From: Isochrysis galbana
Lineage: Eukaryota; Haptophyta; Isochrysidales; Isochrysidaceae
Direction: 5' to 3'
Length of the DNA: 64,000 bases
Assembly: GCA_018136815.1 (NCBI GenBank)
Contig: CM030933.1
Span: 558,001 to 622,000, forward strand
Shown here: piece after piece, positions 20,323 through 31,504 of the stretch
How positions within the stretch are numbered: the stretch's first letter is position 1
Layout of the letters: every line of letters starts with the position of its first letter
Notes under the pieces: generated by a model
What the model was told of the DNA's origin: nothing
What the model saw: only the letters and a program-made list of their open reading frames with translations
Databases searched by the model: none
Translations under genes and position numbers: made by a program

Positions 20323-21072
20323 CGGGCTACTAGTGATAGCTCTAGCTCCAAAATCTTGAGAGCGGACGACGTCTGACGAGCTGTGCTACCCAAACCCGAG
20401 ATCACGGTGGCAGCGAGTGAGTGCTTGGGTTGGTGCTTGCTCTGCGTTGGCGTGTTAGCGCATCATGACGACGGGGTCGTAGTTTTATTTTGTGCTCTAA
20501 ATGAGACATCATCGAGGCCGGAGCCGGAGGTCAGCGTCCTCTAAGGATCGCCATCACACACAATCAATCCCCACAAAATGCGACGAACATCCATAACAGC
20601 CAACCAAGGCAAGACTAGGTGAGATCGACTCTCAGTTCTCCTCTTGCAATCGTGCTCGCGATGGCCTGGGGGGTCATTTTTACATTCCGCGGTCATCGAG
20701 GATGTGCCTGGCATACCAGACATCTATCCATTGGCAGTCTAGATTAGAGCCACTCCACATGGCACATATGCGTTGCAGTGCCGGCAAGGTTGCAATGCCG
20801 TGACAGTGGCCACCCCGCCTTCAAAACACGAGAAAGGTGAGGTTCAACGACGGCAAAGGGGGGCTGCACACAATCTGCCACCGACAACAGGAGCAGAGGT
20901 TCATAATCGGGATCGGCTCCCAGGTACTTTAATCCCCTATCCTCAATCCCTGTGTCCTTGCCGATCCGCAACAGGCCAGAGCTAGCGCACGTCGAAGCGT
21001 GGAGATGGAAACCGTGGCCATAGATTGCAATGGGGATACGCAATGCCTGAAGCCAAGGCGCCAAGGATTGTT
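20323..21072. other. Intergenic and probable 3' flank of the AIG1-like gene
   Basis: No gene seen. The minus-strand frame 21076-20744 begins inside the GTPase stop region and is likely 3' untranslated sequence. Confidence 0.5.
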
Positions 21073-23807
21073 TCACATCGTTTTGGCCTTCTCCTTGCCG
21101 GCTCGAGCGCCCTGCGACATGCTGGCAGTTAGGCTAAGAAGCTGTGCCCGCGCTGTCTCAAGGGCCGCCTTGCATGACGGCCCCGCCTTTTCGAGGGCGA
21201 TCTGCACGTAGGGGCCAGCCTGCCACAACACGGGCGAACGGCAACCAAGGTCAAGGGGTACATTTGCCGCGCGAGCATAGCTGCAGGTGGGCTTGAGTGT
21301 GGATGGGACTGAACGAGGGAACGACTCAAGGGGGCACACGGACTGAAGCCCCCTTAATAGAGATCTGACCAGCCGTGAATGCGCGAGTACGATCCAGATC
21401 ACGCAGTGGAGGGGTCACGTACATGTGGCTCAATCCAAACGGAATAAAAGTGCTTGCCCGAGTAGATAACTGTCTCGGGTCCTACGTAGTAGACGAAGAG
21501 CACGAGGATAAGCAGCTCGTCCGCGAGGCTGTTCACGTTGACCATGAGCACGGCCAGTGTCGCCATGAAGAGCGGTGTGCGTGGTGTCTCATTGCCCGAC
21601 GACGAGGCACCGATGAGAGCATGCACAGCATAGACCAGGAGGGCGGTGGCGATCAGCATTGCCAAGGAACGAGGGAGCATATACGCGCGCCAGAAGAGGA
21701 AGACGAAGAAGGCGGCCAGCTTCGCTAAGACCACGGCGTAGACGAGCGAGGCACGCGCCTGCTCAGACATCGCAGTCAAGTGAGGATAGACACAAAAAGC
21801 CATAACACCGGGGCAGACTTGAAGATGCGTGCAACCAGCATGGGGCCGACGGGGGTACGGGACCCTCGTGTGCCGCCAGCCACCGGCCTCTTGCGCCGCG
21901 CAGGCCCTGACACCGTGTGCGAATGCCAATGCTCGCCTGAGCCTCTGCGCGATCCTTAGCACGAACCATCTTCTCCCACTTGACGTCCGCTCCCTCGAAA
22001 GGTTGCAATTTCGTGCAGTCCAACTCGTTTGCTTCCTGAAGACAATGCGTGTGGAGGGCTTGGAGGTGCGATACCGTAGCATCAAGATCTTTGAGACGAC
22101 ATATTGACAGGTATAATGGTGAGACTGGCAGACGCACGTGCATTGCTGTGGGTCTACTGAAAGGCTGGCCGGATGTACGTGATTGGCAGATAAGATCGCC
22201 GGGAATCTAGGGGGGTAGATAAGATCGCCGGGCATCTAGGGGGGTCAGATGCAGGAATGGACAATCGGATCACCTGCAAGAAGTTCCACAGCACATCAAA
22301 GCCTTCCTTCTCCTTGGCAAGCCAGGCGGATTGCGCGTTCGAGTTTGTGAGAGTCGCCCCGCCAAGGGTTACAACTGGGACATCTACATTGCAGGAGGGG
22401 ATCCGAGCACGGATCGCCGCCTGCAGATCTGCCTTCTTCTTGGTCAGCTGATTCTGCATATGATTGGGAACGACAGGCCAAGTGAGAAGAAGACGGCGCG
22501 CCGATCAAATCACGATCGAGAGCAGTGGTAGCAGGCCCTTCAATGCTGCACGCATGGGCCCCCGCTGCTAGCCCACCGTCCACGAGCGGTCATGCGCGTT
22601 GCATTTTGAGTAGCCGACGATGACATGGTGCCACACGGAGTGGCCGTCGCCGGTGGCCGCAAATTTCTCGCCAATCATCTTCAGGATGGTGTAGGTCGCA
22701 GGGTTGAGCCGGTTAGAGTGTACATCATTGTGGATCACCTATGATGGAAGGATACGGGCGTAGGATCTTGATGTCGGTCCGAGAGGCATGCAGTGAGCCA
22801 CTCGCGTGTTCCTAGTGTAAGCTCCAAGCAGATCTTCGGAATTGAATGACAACGAAATGCCACTACAATCCACCCACCCCGGCACACCACGAGCAATCCG
22901 AAACGCGAGCCGCGCAGCCCGCGCACACTACCAAATTGCCCGCATCCAAGAGCTCCTCACCAAGATAGCGTGGATGTGTCCAAGCGCCCTAAGCTTGTTA
23001 TGCAGATCGGCCGCCATCTCGCCCAATGCCTCGCGCGCTTCAGGAGAGTCGATGTCCGCTCCGTCTGGGTCATCGTGACCAGGCGTGTCGATCGCTGTGA
23101 AGGGCTTCGACTCGTCTCCAAACCTGCGCGGCAATATAGATCGCACGATCGCACAGCGTCAGGTGGTACTGCCCTGTGTTCAAGCGCGCTTCTTGCGCTT
23201 AGGACTCCGTGCCTTCACATGGCCCTTACTAAAAGGTGCTTCATGGTGTTTGCATCACACGCCCAGCCACCTCAAACGCGCGGCAGGTCGCGCGCTCAGC
23301 GACTTACCAGCAGAGATTCGCATACGCGGACTTCTTCGTCACCGAATCCCCACCCGATGCCGTTTTAAAGAGTGGTTCAGCAGTTCGAGCAGCAGGAGCG
23401 TCGGGAGCAGTCTCTGCGCTAGTGGTTGGCGATGTGTCATCACAGGCATCAGCGAGGTCGTCATCCGCCGTGGCATTCGGGGCATCGGCATTGACAGCCA
23501 CATTTGGAGCTCCTGTCGTCTCTGCTTCCTCGGCTTCTGGTTTTGCCACCCACGCGAAGTCGAGCTCCTCAGCATCCCCGTCACCCACGTACGTCCATCC
23601 AGCTAAGAGGTTGAGCAGGGTGGACTTGCCGGCGCCCGTGCAGCCAATGACAAGCAGACGCTTGAGGGAGGGGTCAGCCCGTCCAAAGTCCTCAATGGTG
23701 GAGAAGAGCGTGTCCCTCTGCTTCTGCTTGCACGCCTGTTCACCCATATCCTTGATGGTGCTCGCTGCCTTCCATAGCAGGTTCTGAAGCTCGGACACAT
23801 CGGCCAT
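21073..23807 (-). CDS. AIG1/GIMAP-like GTPase with C-terminal membrane anchor, seven exons
   Basis: Minus-strand exons: 23807-23308, 23123-22961, 22738-22577, 22453-22274, 22035-21967, 21758-21423, 21291-21073 (542 residues), all GT-AG and consistent in phase. G1 is GCTGAGKST at residues 55-63. A long Ala/Asp/Thr-rich acidic insert separates it from GGDSVTKKS, the likely G2 region. G3 is DTPG at 179-182. The G4 position reads YSKCNAHD, not the usual [NT]KxD. Exons 4-5 give a basic helical stretch, and exon 6 supplies about four hydrophobic helices (LVYAVVLAKLAAFFVFLF onward). AIG1/IAN/GIMAP proteins are septin-related GTPases that assemble on membranes; plant members act in stress and immunity. 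A membrane-anchored GTPase is therefore expected, but its process is unknown. Exons 5-7 are less certain than 1-4. The 22.1-kb intron holds a doubled GATCGCCGGGxATCTAGGGG. Confidence 0.8.
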
Positions 23808-24556
23808 CGTGTGCTGCAGAGAGAGGGCACCAACAGCGATGGGGTGGACGTGTGTGCCCTGTTTGTGCTCCACACCCGCGCAATCGTTCCGTCCCGAAGT
23901 CCCCGCCCTAAGCTCGCCTGTTTCCCCCTTCCCGCCCTTCCCCCGCCCCCCGGTCCCCTTGCTGGTGCTCTCGGGTGCGCGGCCCTCCCATTGATGCGGA
24001 AGGGCGGGCATCGCGGGGGAGATCAAGGGGGGGGGGGGCGGGGAGGGAGCGGCGACGCGGTAGGAGATGGCGACGACTGGAAAGCGGGGGGGGGAGGGAA
24101 GGTGCAAGGGGCAGGCGACTCCCGCGGAGGGAGGGAGGGGGGGAGCAAGGGGAAGTGGAGGGAGAGGGAGCGGGCGCGCCTCTCTCTCACCTGCCGTGTG
24201 CGTGGCCCTGCCCGTGCGTCTCGCGCGAGGTCTCTCTGGTCGCGTTCTCTCTATTCCTTCCTCCCTATTCCTTCTCCCCCCTTCCTCTCCTTCTTCTTGC
24301 GAGAGAGAGAGGAGAGAGGGAAGGGGGGAGGGGGGGGGGGGGGGAGGGCCTTTGGGCCCCCCTCCGCTCGACGGTCGCTCCGGGGGGGAGGGGGGGCGCC
24401 TGGACCCCCCCCCGCCCCCCCGCCCCCCCCCCCCTCTCCCTAAAAGTACTCTCTCTCTCTCTCTGCTCTCCGCTTCTGCACTCTCCTCTCCCTCCTCTCC
24501 TCTCTCTCTCCCGTGCCGCAAGGCACACGCCCCCCCGCCCCCCCCCCCCCCCCGCC

Positions 24557-24623
<67 letters not shown>

Positions 24624-25004
24624 GAGTACCTCTCTACCTCTCTACCTCTCCTGTTTCTTCCCTCTCTCCGCGGAGCCGCCTCCTCTCGGCCCCCCCGCCT
24701 CCCCCCCCCCCCCCCCCCCCCGGGAAGCCCCCCCCCCCCCCCCCGGCCCGCCTGCAGCAGCTCCCCCCGTCTACAATTACATTACGCACCGAGACGGCAT
24801 AGTTTGCCCTCTGCTGATGTTCTCTCTTCTCTCGTCTCTTCTCCTCTCGTTCGGATCTCCCTCTTCTTTTCTGGAATCACGATGTGTGTGGTGATTAGCG
24901 AATTGTCAGAGTTTTCTTGTTGTCCTAGTTTAATCCTAGTGCTGAGGGACCGTGCCTCATCGGCAACGGAGCCCCTACCCCGCGAATGGCTCGTCCGGTG
25001 TATG
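23808..25004. repeat. Low-complexity GC- and CT-rich block upstream of the GTPase gene
   Basis: Poly-G and poly-C runs (about 24015-24050, 24325-24345, 24400-24435, 24698-24745) and a (CT)n run at 24558-24621. The minus-strand frame of the GTPase stays open to 24521, but its Gly/Arg/Pro content follows the repeats, so I start the protein at 23807. From about 24930 comes a copy of the repeat shared with 53.8-53.93 kb (CATCGGCAACGGAGCCCCTA). Confidence 0.7.
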
Positions 25005-25267
25005 TAGCCCGGTCACTCACTAGGGGGGTGCGGAGAGCAACATCGGTAACGAGCAAACAGAGGCCTAAATAAGCTCCCAATAGGTTCTGGTATGAGAGAT
25101 CAACGAAAAAATGGGGGGTCCTCAGGCGAAATTTTCGAAAAATGGCCAATTTCAGGCCTCCGAAGACCACATGTGGGAAAGCATTAGGGCCCCCTCCGGT
25201 ATTTTTTACTGATGCCCTTCATGCAAGGGAATCACAACTAGTGACGGAGCCATGAGCGCTGCCAGCG

Positions 25268-25545
25268 AACACAGTCGCGGAAGCTCCGCGTTTCTAATAG
25301 TGATGCGCCCCACATTCACTACTCTGATTCCCTCCCGTGAGCGCCCGCCTCAATCTCCCAAAATAGCCCGCCACGCGCGGGGGAAGGGAGGGGGGTCCCT
25401 CACCGACACCATTGCCCTTCATGGGGCGGGAGGGGGTCGTTCGGAGGGGGGAGGGAGTTGCCGGGGCAGGTATAGAGGGGGGACCCTAAGGAATCCTTGG
25501 ACACCCAGGGGAGGTGGAAAATAGTGGTTAAAATGAGTGAGTGAC
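25268..25545 (+). repeat. Dispersed repeat family R1, copy 2
   Basis: Close match to 20044-20322, sharing CGGAAGCTCCGCGTTTCTAA, GCGGGGGAAGGGAGGGGGGT and GGAATCCTTGG. It is followed by GTATGTGGCTAGGGATGCTA, also present in the repeat at 53.8 kb. The bases 25005-25024 (TAGCCCGGTCACTCACTA) are an inverted copy of its right end, so 25005-25545 may be one unit with terminal inverted repeats. Confidence 0.75.
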
Positions 25546-25990
25546 CGAGCTAGTGTATGTGGCTAGGGATGCTAGCCAACAAGACCTCTTACAAGACTAC
25601 AATTTCTAATGGTATCTCTATTCATTCATACTTGCGATGTTTTATTTATAGCTCACGCTCTCCCCGCGCACGAGCATCTCGCTGCGGCCTCCTTCAATGA
25701 GCTCCCAGCGCCGAGGAGAGAGAGAGCGAGGGCGAGGGAGATAGGAGGAAAGAGACGTCCTCCCCAAGCCCCAATTTATGTATAAGAGAAATGCTGAGGA
25801 GAGAGAGAAAAGTGCAGGGAGGAGAGCGTTCGGAGAGAGAGAGACCTCGATGCACGAGCAGAGAGGGGCAGCAGAGGGGAGGAGGTGGAGGGAGGTAGAT
25901 AGAGATAAAAAGAGGGAGAAGAGCGTGAGAGAAGAGAGAATAGGAGAGAGAGTCAGAGAGAGGGAGAGAGAAAGAGAGCCGCGCATCGCA

Positions 25991-28008
25991 ATGAGGCTGT
26001 CCATGCCAACCACCACAAGACTGCTGGTGGCTCTGGCGGTGGTAGGGGTTGCCGAGGGGTTAGTATGTGGCTTACCTCCTCGCGCGGCGGCCGCACGCTC
26101 AATCTCTCCTCGCATGGGCTCGCCCATCCAGCCCACCTCTGCGCCCAAAGGCATCGTCATCACTGGCGGTGCCGGCGGTGTCGGCTACGCCTACGCCGAC
26201 GAGTTTGTGGCGCGCGGGCACTGGGTGGTAATTTGCGACGTGAAAGATCCGGAACCTGCCGTCATGGCCATCCGCCAAAAGCACGAGGGCGGACTCGGAC
26301 GTATCTATGGCACGACGACCGATGTACGCGAGCCGCCCATTGAAGCGCCTCTGTGGCACAGGGAGAGAGAGGAGAGGGGAAGGGGGCTGGGAGGGGGAGG
26401 GGGAGGGGGGGGGGGGGGGGGGCAAGCCGCAGCCACTGCTTGCGATCGACCTGTGTTGAAGTCGCGGGTCGTGCTCGCAGGTTTCATCGGCGGAGAGCGT
26501 CGCAAAACTCGCCGAATTCGCCAAGGAGAACCTCGGTACTGTCCACTACTGGATCAACAATGCCGGCATCAACGGTGGGCGTCGTGCCTTCTCATCTCTC
26601 CCAATCAAGGTGCGTAATTTCGTCACACGGGATTGTCGCGCTTGCATGTCACGTAGAAAGCTCATCGGCGATGGGCCAAGGGGATGACCGCTGGCCGGCT
26701 TGCACGACTAGCTCGACCATGGTCACAGAGCCCTTGTTGAAAATGGCCTTACCCGCCCCAACCCTCCCCTCGCCCTTGCCCAATCGCGCTGGCGACCTAG
26801 ACGATCGAGGCCGTTGTCAACGTCAACCTGATCGGCGTCCTCCTCTGCACCTACGAGGCGCTCAAGCTCATGCAGGTGAGCATGATTCGTCCCGTCCAGG
26901 CCTGATGGCTGTTCTATCGCTCTTGCTCCATTGGCATGATGTCCGCTGCGGATGTTCTTCACCTATTGGATTCGCCGCCGCGCGCTGCCAGACTTGATAG
27001 GTCATCCGCAGCATCATGCACTGCTCCCAAGTCGCTTCAGTGCTTCTTTTTGCTCCAACCGCAGGCCCAGCGCGGCGTCGAGTCGCACATTTTCAACACC
27101 GTTGGGTCCGGCGTGAAGGGCGGAGGTACCCCTGGCTACGCTGTGTATGGCGCCACGAAGCGCGGGTTGCCACAGCTGACCGACTCTCTTGTCAAGGAAC
27201 TCGAGGAGGGCGTCGAGGGCTATGACAAGGAGGAACCGGTAATCAAAGCCTGGCCGAATGCGGTCGAACGGCGAGGCGTGCTACAGCCCTTCACAAAGAC
27301 ACCACCATGGTTGTGACCCTTTGTCTTGTTGCATCTATTTGATGTTGCTCAGTTGGGCAAGGTGAACGTCCACACTCTCTCTCCTGGCATGGTATTCACC
27401 GATTTGCTGCTCAATGACTCAACGCCGAAACTGCGCAAGTTTCCTTTTGGTGTCCTCGCTGCTCAACCCCCAGAAGTTGCAGCAGATTTGGTGCCCAAGA
27501 TCCTTGCTGTCCGTGGAAATGGTCAAAAGGTTTGCCTGTGCTCTAGCTCGAATGCACCTCACCTCCCGTCCTCTATTTGGTCCGCGAGCGACCCAACATT
27601 CTTGAGATGTAACGCTTCTGTATTCCACACCCCGTCTCTCACCTTCTCATACCAAGCCTTTACTTCGCCATCTCCATTCTGCAGGTAGAGTTCCTCACCA
27701 CCGATCGCATCCTCACGAAGTTCTTTGAGCGTTTCGTGCAGGTAACGATGAGCTTCGCGGGTGGGGCGGGGCGGATCTGATGAGGCTCACGCATGCGCTA
27801 TCTGCTGAGATGTACCGCGCTTGGCATCGCTGTGCCATCCTGACACATTATGCACCATTACATTGGCACGCCGGGACGATCCATCGATAGCTCCGCATTT
27901 CTGTCATCCGCTCAGGGCAAGAAGAGTGAGTACATAGACGATGATGGCAACGTCATCAAGGTTCCTGGTGCCCAGTACGCTGACAACGGCGTCCAGATCC
28001 AGTATTAG
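25991..28008 (+). CDS. NYC1/NOL-like chlorophyll(ide) b reductase-type dehydrogenase, seven exons
   Basis: Exons: 25991-26323, 26481-26609, 26801-26875, 27065-27238, 27353-27529, 27685-27741, 27916-28008 (345 residues). All six introns are GT-AG and all lie in phase 0. It is a short-chain dehydrogenase: cofactor motif TGGAGGVG at residues 58-65, NNAG at 137-140 and YGATK (Tyr207, Lys211). Context around these (WINNAGINGGRRA, HIFNTVGSG, NVHTLSPGMVFTDLL, PPEVAADLVPKI) matches the chlorophyll b reductase subgroup rather than general SDRs. That enzyme reduces the C7 formyl of chlorophyll b in plants. Chlorophyll c algae usually lack chlorophyll b, so the substrate here is probably another pigment or carbonyl. 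The leader (TTTRLLVALAVVGVAEGLVC, then Arg/Ser-rich) fits signal peptide plus transit peptide. Upstream lies a (GA)-rich leader (about 25720-25980). Confidence 0.85.
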
Positions 28009-29067
28009 AGCGTTAGCGTAATTCTGGCTCGATGAGTCGCTGGGGAAGCAAGTAAATTGCTACTGCTGTCGTTAGGACGACATTTATTGTTCGTGCTCGA
28101 TTCTCGGCGTGAGCCCACAGCGCGTCGCATTGTGATACACTGACGCACGGCGACGCATGAGCGAGAGAGAACCAGAATTATCACCCACCAACCTGAACGT
28201 AGAGGGGATGTTCGGGTTGCTGTTGTGCGACGGTAGGTGTGCGGGGGGAGTCGCAATATATACAATGTCGCGGTGCAAGGCTCGTCCCTTTGCCGCTCTT
28301 CCTCTTTCTTTAACCCCACTCACAGCCTTGCCGCTTCTTCCGTTACTCTGCTCCCACTGTTGCGGAGGACAAATGAAGAGTCAGCGGCGCAAAATACAAT
28401 TCTCAAATCAACATTACCGTTTACCGTTACCCCCAACAATAAACCCAACCGTAGCACCGTGAGCGCGCGCGTGCAACTGCGCAAGTTGGATATGCTGCGC
28501 GCACGCAAGCGCAAGCGATGCAGGCTACACTATAACATCGCAGTGTTCCCCCCCACTGGAGAGCCCCCGCCCCCCCCCCCCCCCGAAAATGAAAAATGCC
28601 ACCGACCTTAGACCTTTTCTTCAATGGTATGTACATGTACCTCCTCAAGCGCCTATTGTGCGCTATAATAGGGGGCCAAGGGGGGCGCTCTGCGCCCCCC
28701 TTCATCGGGCACTAACTTCCCTCCGGGGGGAGGCCGTCAGACACTCTCATTCATGCCCTGCCCCCTGAGCTGCCTGGCGGGCCCTCTGGGAGCTGGGAGC
28801 CCCCTCAGGAGCCCTGAGAGCAAGTCGTGGCGCGCGCCATGGGCACGCGTTGCAAGAGCAGGAGAGGGCGCAGAGAGCAGAGAGAGTGGAGTGAGGGAGA
28901 GCGGAACTCGATATAGTCCCCGCACCGGGGATTCACCGATAACCGTGACCCGTTTACATTAGTAAACGGGCGGAGTGAGAGGCTAGCGACAGGCGGAGTG
29001 AGGGCGCCCCGCGCGAGCCCAACGCAACAAACAACACGCCCGCTTGCATAACATAGGCCATGATGCG
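28009..29067. other. Intergenic: diverged SINE-like interior and a strong hairpin
   Basis: 28020-28700 holds no gene. About 28745-28870 resembles the interior of the SINE-like elements (TGCCCCCTGAGCTG, GGCGCGCGCCATGGGC). At 28949-28970 there is a 9-bp perfect stem (CCCGTTTAC / GTAAACGGG) around an ATTA loop. The bases 29068-29085 are the left target duplication of LINE-3. Confidence 0.5.
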
Positions 29068-29085
29068 CACTGCGCCCTCACGAAA

Positions 29086-30083
29086 AAAAAAACTTCTTAA
29101 TATTCTCGCCGCGCGCGCGACTACGCACCCTTATTGTGCTGCCACGCCCGCTACTCTCATCTCCCCTCCACCTGCCTTGCGGCTCGTCCCTCGTGCACTA
29201 CCTAGGGGCTGGGTGTTTGGGGTTTCCTGTAGCAGGCGGTGTGCTCCGATCCCCGATAGGTTTTCCACTCTTTCCTCCTGCGCCATCGGGCTATCGGTTT
29301 CCATGTTTTCTTGTTGAGTCCGTGAGTCCGTGAGGTGGACGGTTAAATCGCGGGGAGTTTTGAGGGCGGGGGGCAGGTAGGCGGGTGAGACGTGGGACAC
29401 GGCTTTGTGTTGTGCGCGGTTAGGCGAGTCTATCCATTATGCGGAGCGCTTGCGCTACCGCGGACAGGTTCATGCCCAGCGTTAGCGTGCCTTTGTCGTT
29501 GATCGTAAAGACGGGGGCGCATAGTTCTCGCGGGGTCTTGAGCTTGGGTTTTCTTCCCTGGGAGGCTTTACTGGTGCGTGCGGCCGAGGGTCTCTCCGGG
29601 GGTACGAGGCCTCTGGCGAGTACTGTGAATCTACTCAGGGTCTTTTCGATGACCGGCACGTGGTGGAAGGTATAGTTGTCAAATTCTGCTTTGTAGAAGT
29701 CACCTATTATGTACCTCCATGCTATGAGGTAGAGAGCTTTGAGGCTGTCGGGTGTCGGGGCGTTCGGGTATACGAACAGTCTATCCTTGAGTTTCTGGAC
29801 CGTCGATCTGTTTCTATCAGGCGTGTAGCCTGTCACAGCTTCTACGGTCAGGAAAATTTGTTGTGTGGAAGGGCATCTGGCCAGGTGTGTCGAACTTTCG
29901 CGGTGTTTACCGCAAAGTCTGCATCTCGTGGTGGTCGCCGTGGCGAACCGGTTTCGTGTGCCTAGCCTTCTGTGGGTGATGTGCTTGAAGTGGGGGTGCT
30001 TATCCGTGTGTTTTAACATGGGGTGTGTGTAGAGTTTTGCCACGTGCATCCACTCGTCTTGGGTCAGTGCTAGCTTCCGAGCC
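29086..30083 (-). mobile_element. 5'-truncated LINE insertion (LINE-3) with 18-bp target duplication
   Basis: CACTGCGCCCTCACGAAA stands at 29068-29085 and again at 30084-30101, so the insertion is exactly delimited. Read on the minus strand it begins inside the C-terminal part of the ORF (truncation during reverse transcription) and ends with the 3' untranslated region, GAGAATATTAAGAAG and a run of T's. The last 130 bases contain the GAGCCGCAAGGC hairpin region and GCGCGGCGAGAATATT tail shared with the SINE-like elements and with the 54-kb LINE. Confidence 0.9.
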
Positions 30084-30097
30084 CACTGCGCCCTCAC
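29420..30097 (-). pseudogene. C-terminal fragment of LINE ORF (LINE-3)
   Basis: 225 codons, of which the first few (MRAQW) come from the flanking target duplication. It matches the last quarter of LINE-1: HFKHITHRRLGTRNRFA, then the Cys-x2-Cys-x8-His-x3-Cys knuckle (CRLCGKHRESSTHLARC) and the conserved LIAWRYIIGDFYKAEFD block. The reverse transcriptase is absent. No internal stop, so a recent insertion. Confidence 0.9.
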
Positions 30098-30292
30098 GAA
30101 AGACTAGAGAGCTCAAGGTCTACGCTACGGGAGAACCCGCGGCTGGTTTTGCTTTCGTTTTATGCGAACTACATGAACCACCCCCACTGGTCAGTGTCCC
30201 TGGTCGCCTCCACCTAGGCGCTCCCCGAACACCCAGCATCAAAACAAAATCCAACCAAGGTCAACAAACGCTCGAATAACAACCAAAACTTT

Positions 30293-31000
30293 TCAAAGAT
30301 CCAAATACTCAAGCTGCTCGACGTTGGTCTTCATTTCGATTCCCGAACCTACAGCCTTGCGTTTTCCCAGGCCGAATTTGGCTACGGTGCCACCTCCACC
30401 TCGCTGAAGCTCGAGTGTGCCACGCTTGTACTTCAGCAAGACATTTCGGCCCGCGCAACGCACTTGGTACGCACGCGTGTGCTTAAAGTTGTTGCGCACT
30501 ACACCCGAGCGCAGCGCATCCGCGCTTGGTAGCCTCGCGCCGTGCAAGAGGACAATCTGCAGGACATCAATCGCCTTGTCGATCTCGGCGCACATGACTG
30601 TGTGGTCCTCCATCACTCCTCGTCGGAGACACTCATCAAGGAGCAACGACGAGACTGCCCTTCCTCGCATGAGCTCGACGACGTTCGGCCCTGCGAGGAT
30701 GGCAATGACTTCTCCGTCGCGTTCCGATTTATTTACGACCTCGAACCATCCCGACGTGGGCGGGAATCCCGCCATCCCCTCCTCGTTCGCGTAGCCTGGC
30801 CGCAGCTCTAGCGGCGGCAGCCCGCTCACTGCACTCGCAGTCAGCTGCATCTCATGGAGCATCTCGTCGGCAGAGCAGCAGCAGAGCCAGGCAGGCCAGA
30901 TACTAGGCTCGGCGCTTCCACCCACCCGCCCCGTGCTGCTCGAGTCGAGCTGCCTGTTGTACGCCGGCATTGGCCTCTTGGGCCCCAGTGAGCTGCTCAT
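30293..31000 (-). CDS. Unrecognised 235-residue protein, single exon
   Basis: Starts MSSSLGPKRPMP and ends in LEYLDL. I do not recognise a family. Visible features: a Trp/Cys-rich patch (WPAWLCCC, about residues 37-44), a hydrophobic-helical middle (KAIDVLQIVLLHGARLP) and a Gly-rich basic C-terminal third (RGGGGTVAKFGLGKRK). It has balanced amino-acid use and a CT-rich (coding-strand GA-rich) region of about 200 bases directly upstream at 31017-31220, as other genes here do. These are my reasons for calling it a gene. The stop lies 190 bases from LINE-3. Confidence 0.55.
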   Translation of the reverse strand: MSSSLGPKRPMPAYNRQLDSSSTGRVGGSAEPSIWPAWLCCCSADEMLHEMQLTASAVSGLPPLELRPGYANEEGMAGFPPTSGWFEVVNKSERDGEVIAILAGPNVVELMRGRAVSSLLLDECLRRGVMEDHTVMCAEIDKAIDVLQIVLLHGARLPSADALRSGVVRNNFKHTRAYQVRCAGRNVLLKYKRGTLELQRGGGGTVAKFGLGKRKAVGSGIEMKTNVEQLEYLDL

Positions 31001-31016
31001 CGAGCGCGCGCGGACG

Positions 31017-31220
31017 TCGCCTCACCCCTCTCTCCTCTCTTCTCCCTCTCCTCTTCCCCCCATCCTCTCCTTTCGTTGATGATCCTCTTCTTCACTCTCT
31101 TCGCTCTCTCTGCCCTCTCTCCGTCTCTTTCCATCTCTCTCTTTTCTCTTCTCTTCTCTAAAGCACTCTAATAGTCTTCTCATTCTTCTCTTTTCTCTAA
31201 TACTGTTCTCTCTCCAGGTC
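31017..31220. promoter_or_regulatory. CT-rich tract at the 5' side of the 30.3-kb gene
   Basis: A mixed pyrimidine stretch (TCTCCTCTCTTCTCCCTCTC and similar) immediately upstream of the minus-strand start codon. Placement resembles the purine/pyrimidine tracts at other gene starts here; a promoter role is inferred. Confidence 0.45.
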
Positions 31221-31504
31221 CTGCTCGGCTTCCAACCACATAGGACGACGACGGGCGGCTATTTTAGGGAGGCACAGGTGAGTCGCGCTAATATTCACCC
31301 TACTCTAGAGTAGACTGGTGGTGCCGTAGTCCGCGAGACGGACGGTCAACGAGTCAACGAGTTTAGTTTGAGCTTCGAGCGCATATGGCTATATATGGAA
31401 GCCCTAGGGGCCCTAGGAGGGCTCTACGTAGCTAGGGGCCACTGGGGACACATGTGGGTCCTCTTGCGGGGTTAGGTCTTGGGTAGGATAAGTAAGAAGT
31501 AAGA

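Noticed and set aside
22154..22459. Read-through of GTPase exon 4 to a stop at 22154
   Set aside because: The read-through would consist of a doubled GATCGCCGGG repeat; splicing at 22274 into 22035 keeps phase and family-like sequence.
23808..24521. N-terminal extension of the AIG1-like GTPase
   Set aside because: The frame stays open but its Gly/Arg/Pro content comes from GC-rich low-complexity DNA; the methionine at 23807 precedes the first normal protein sequence.
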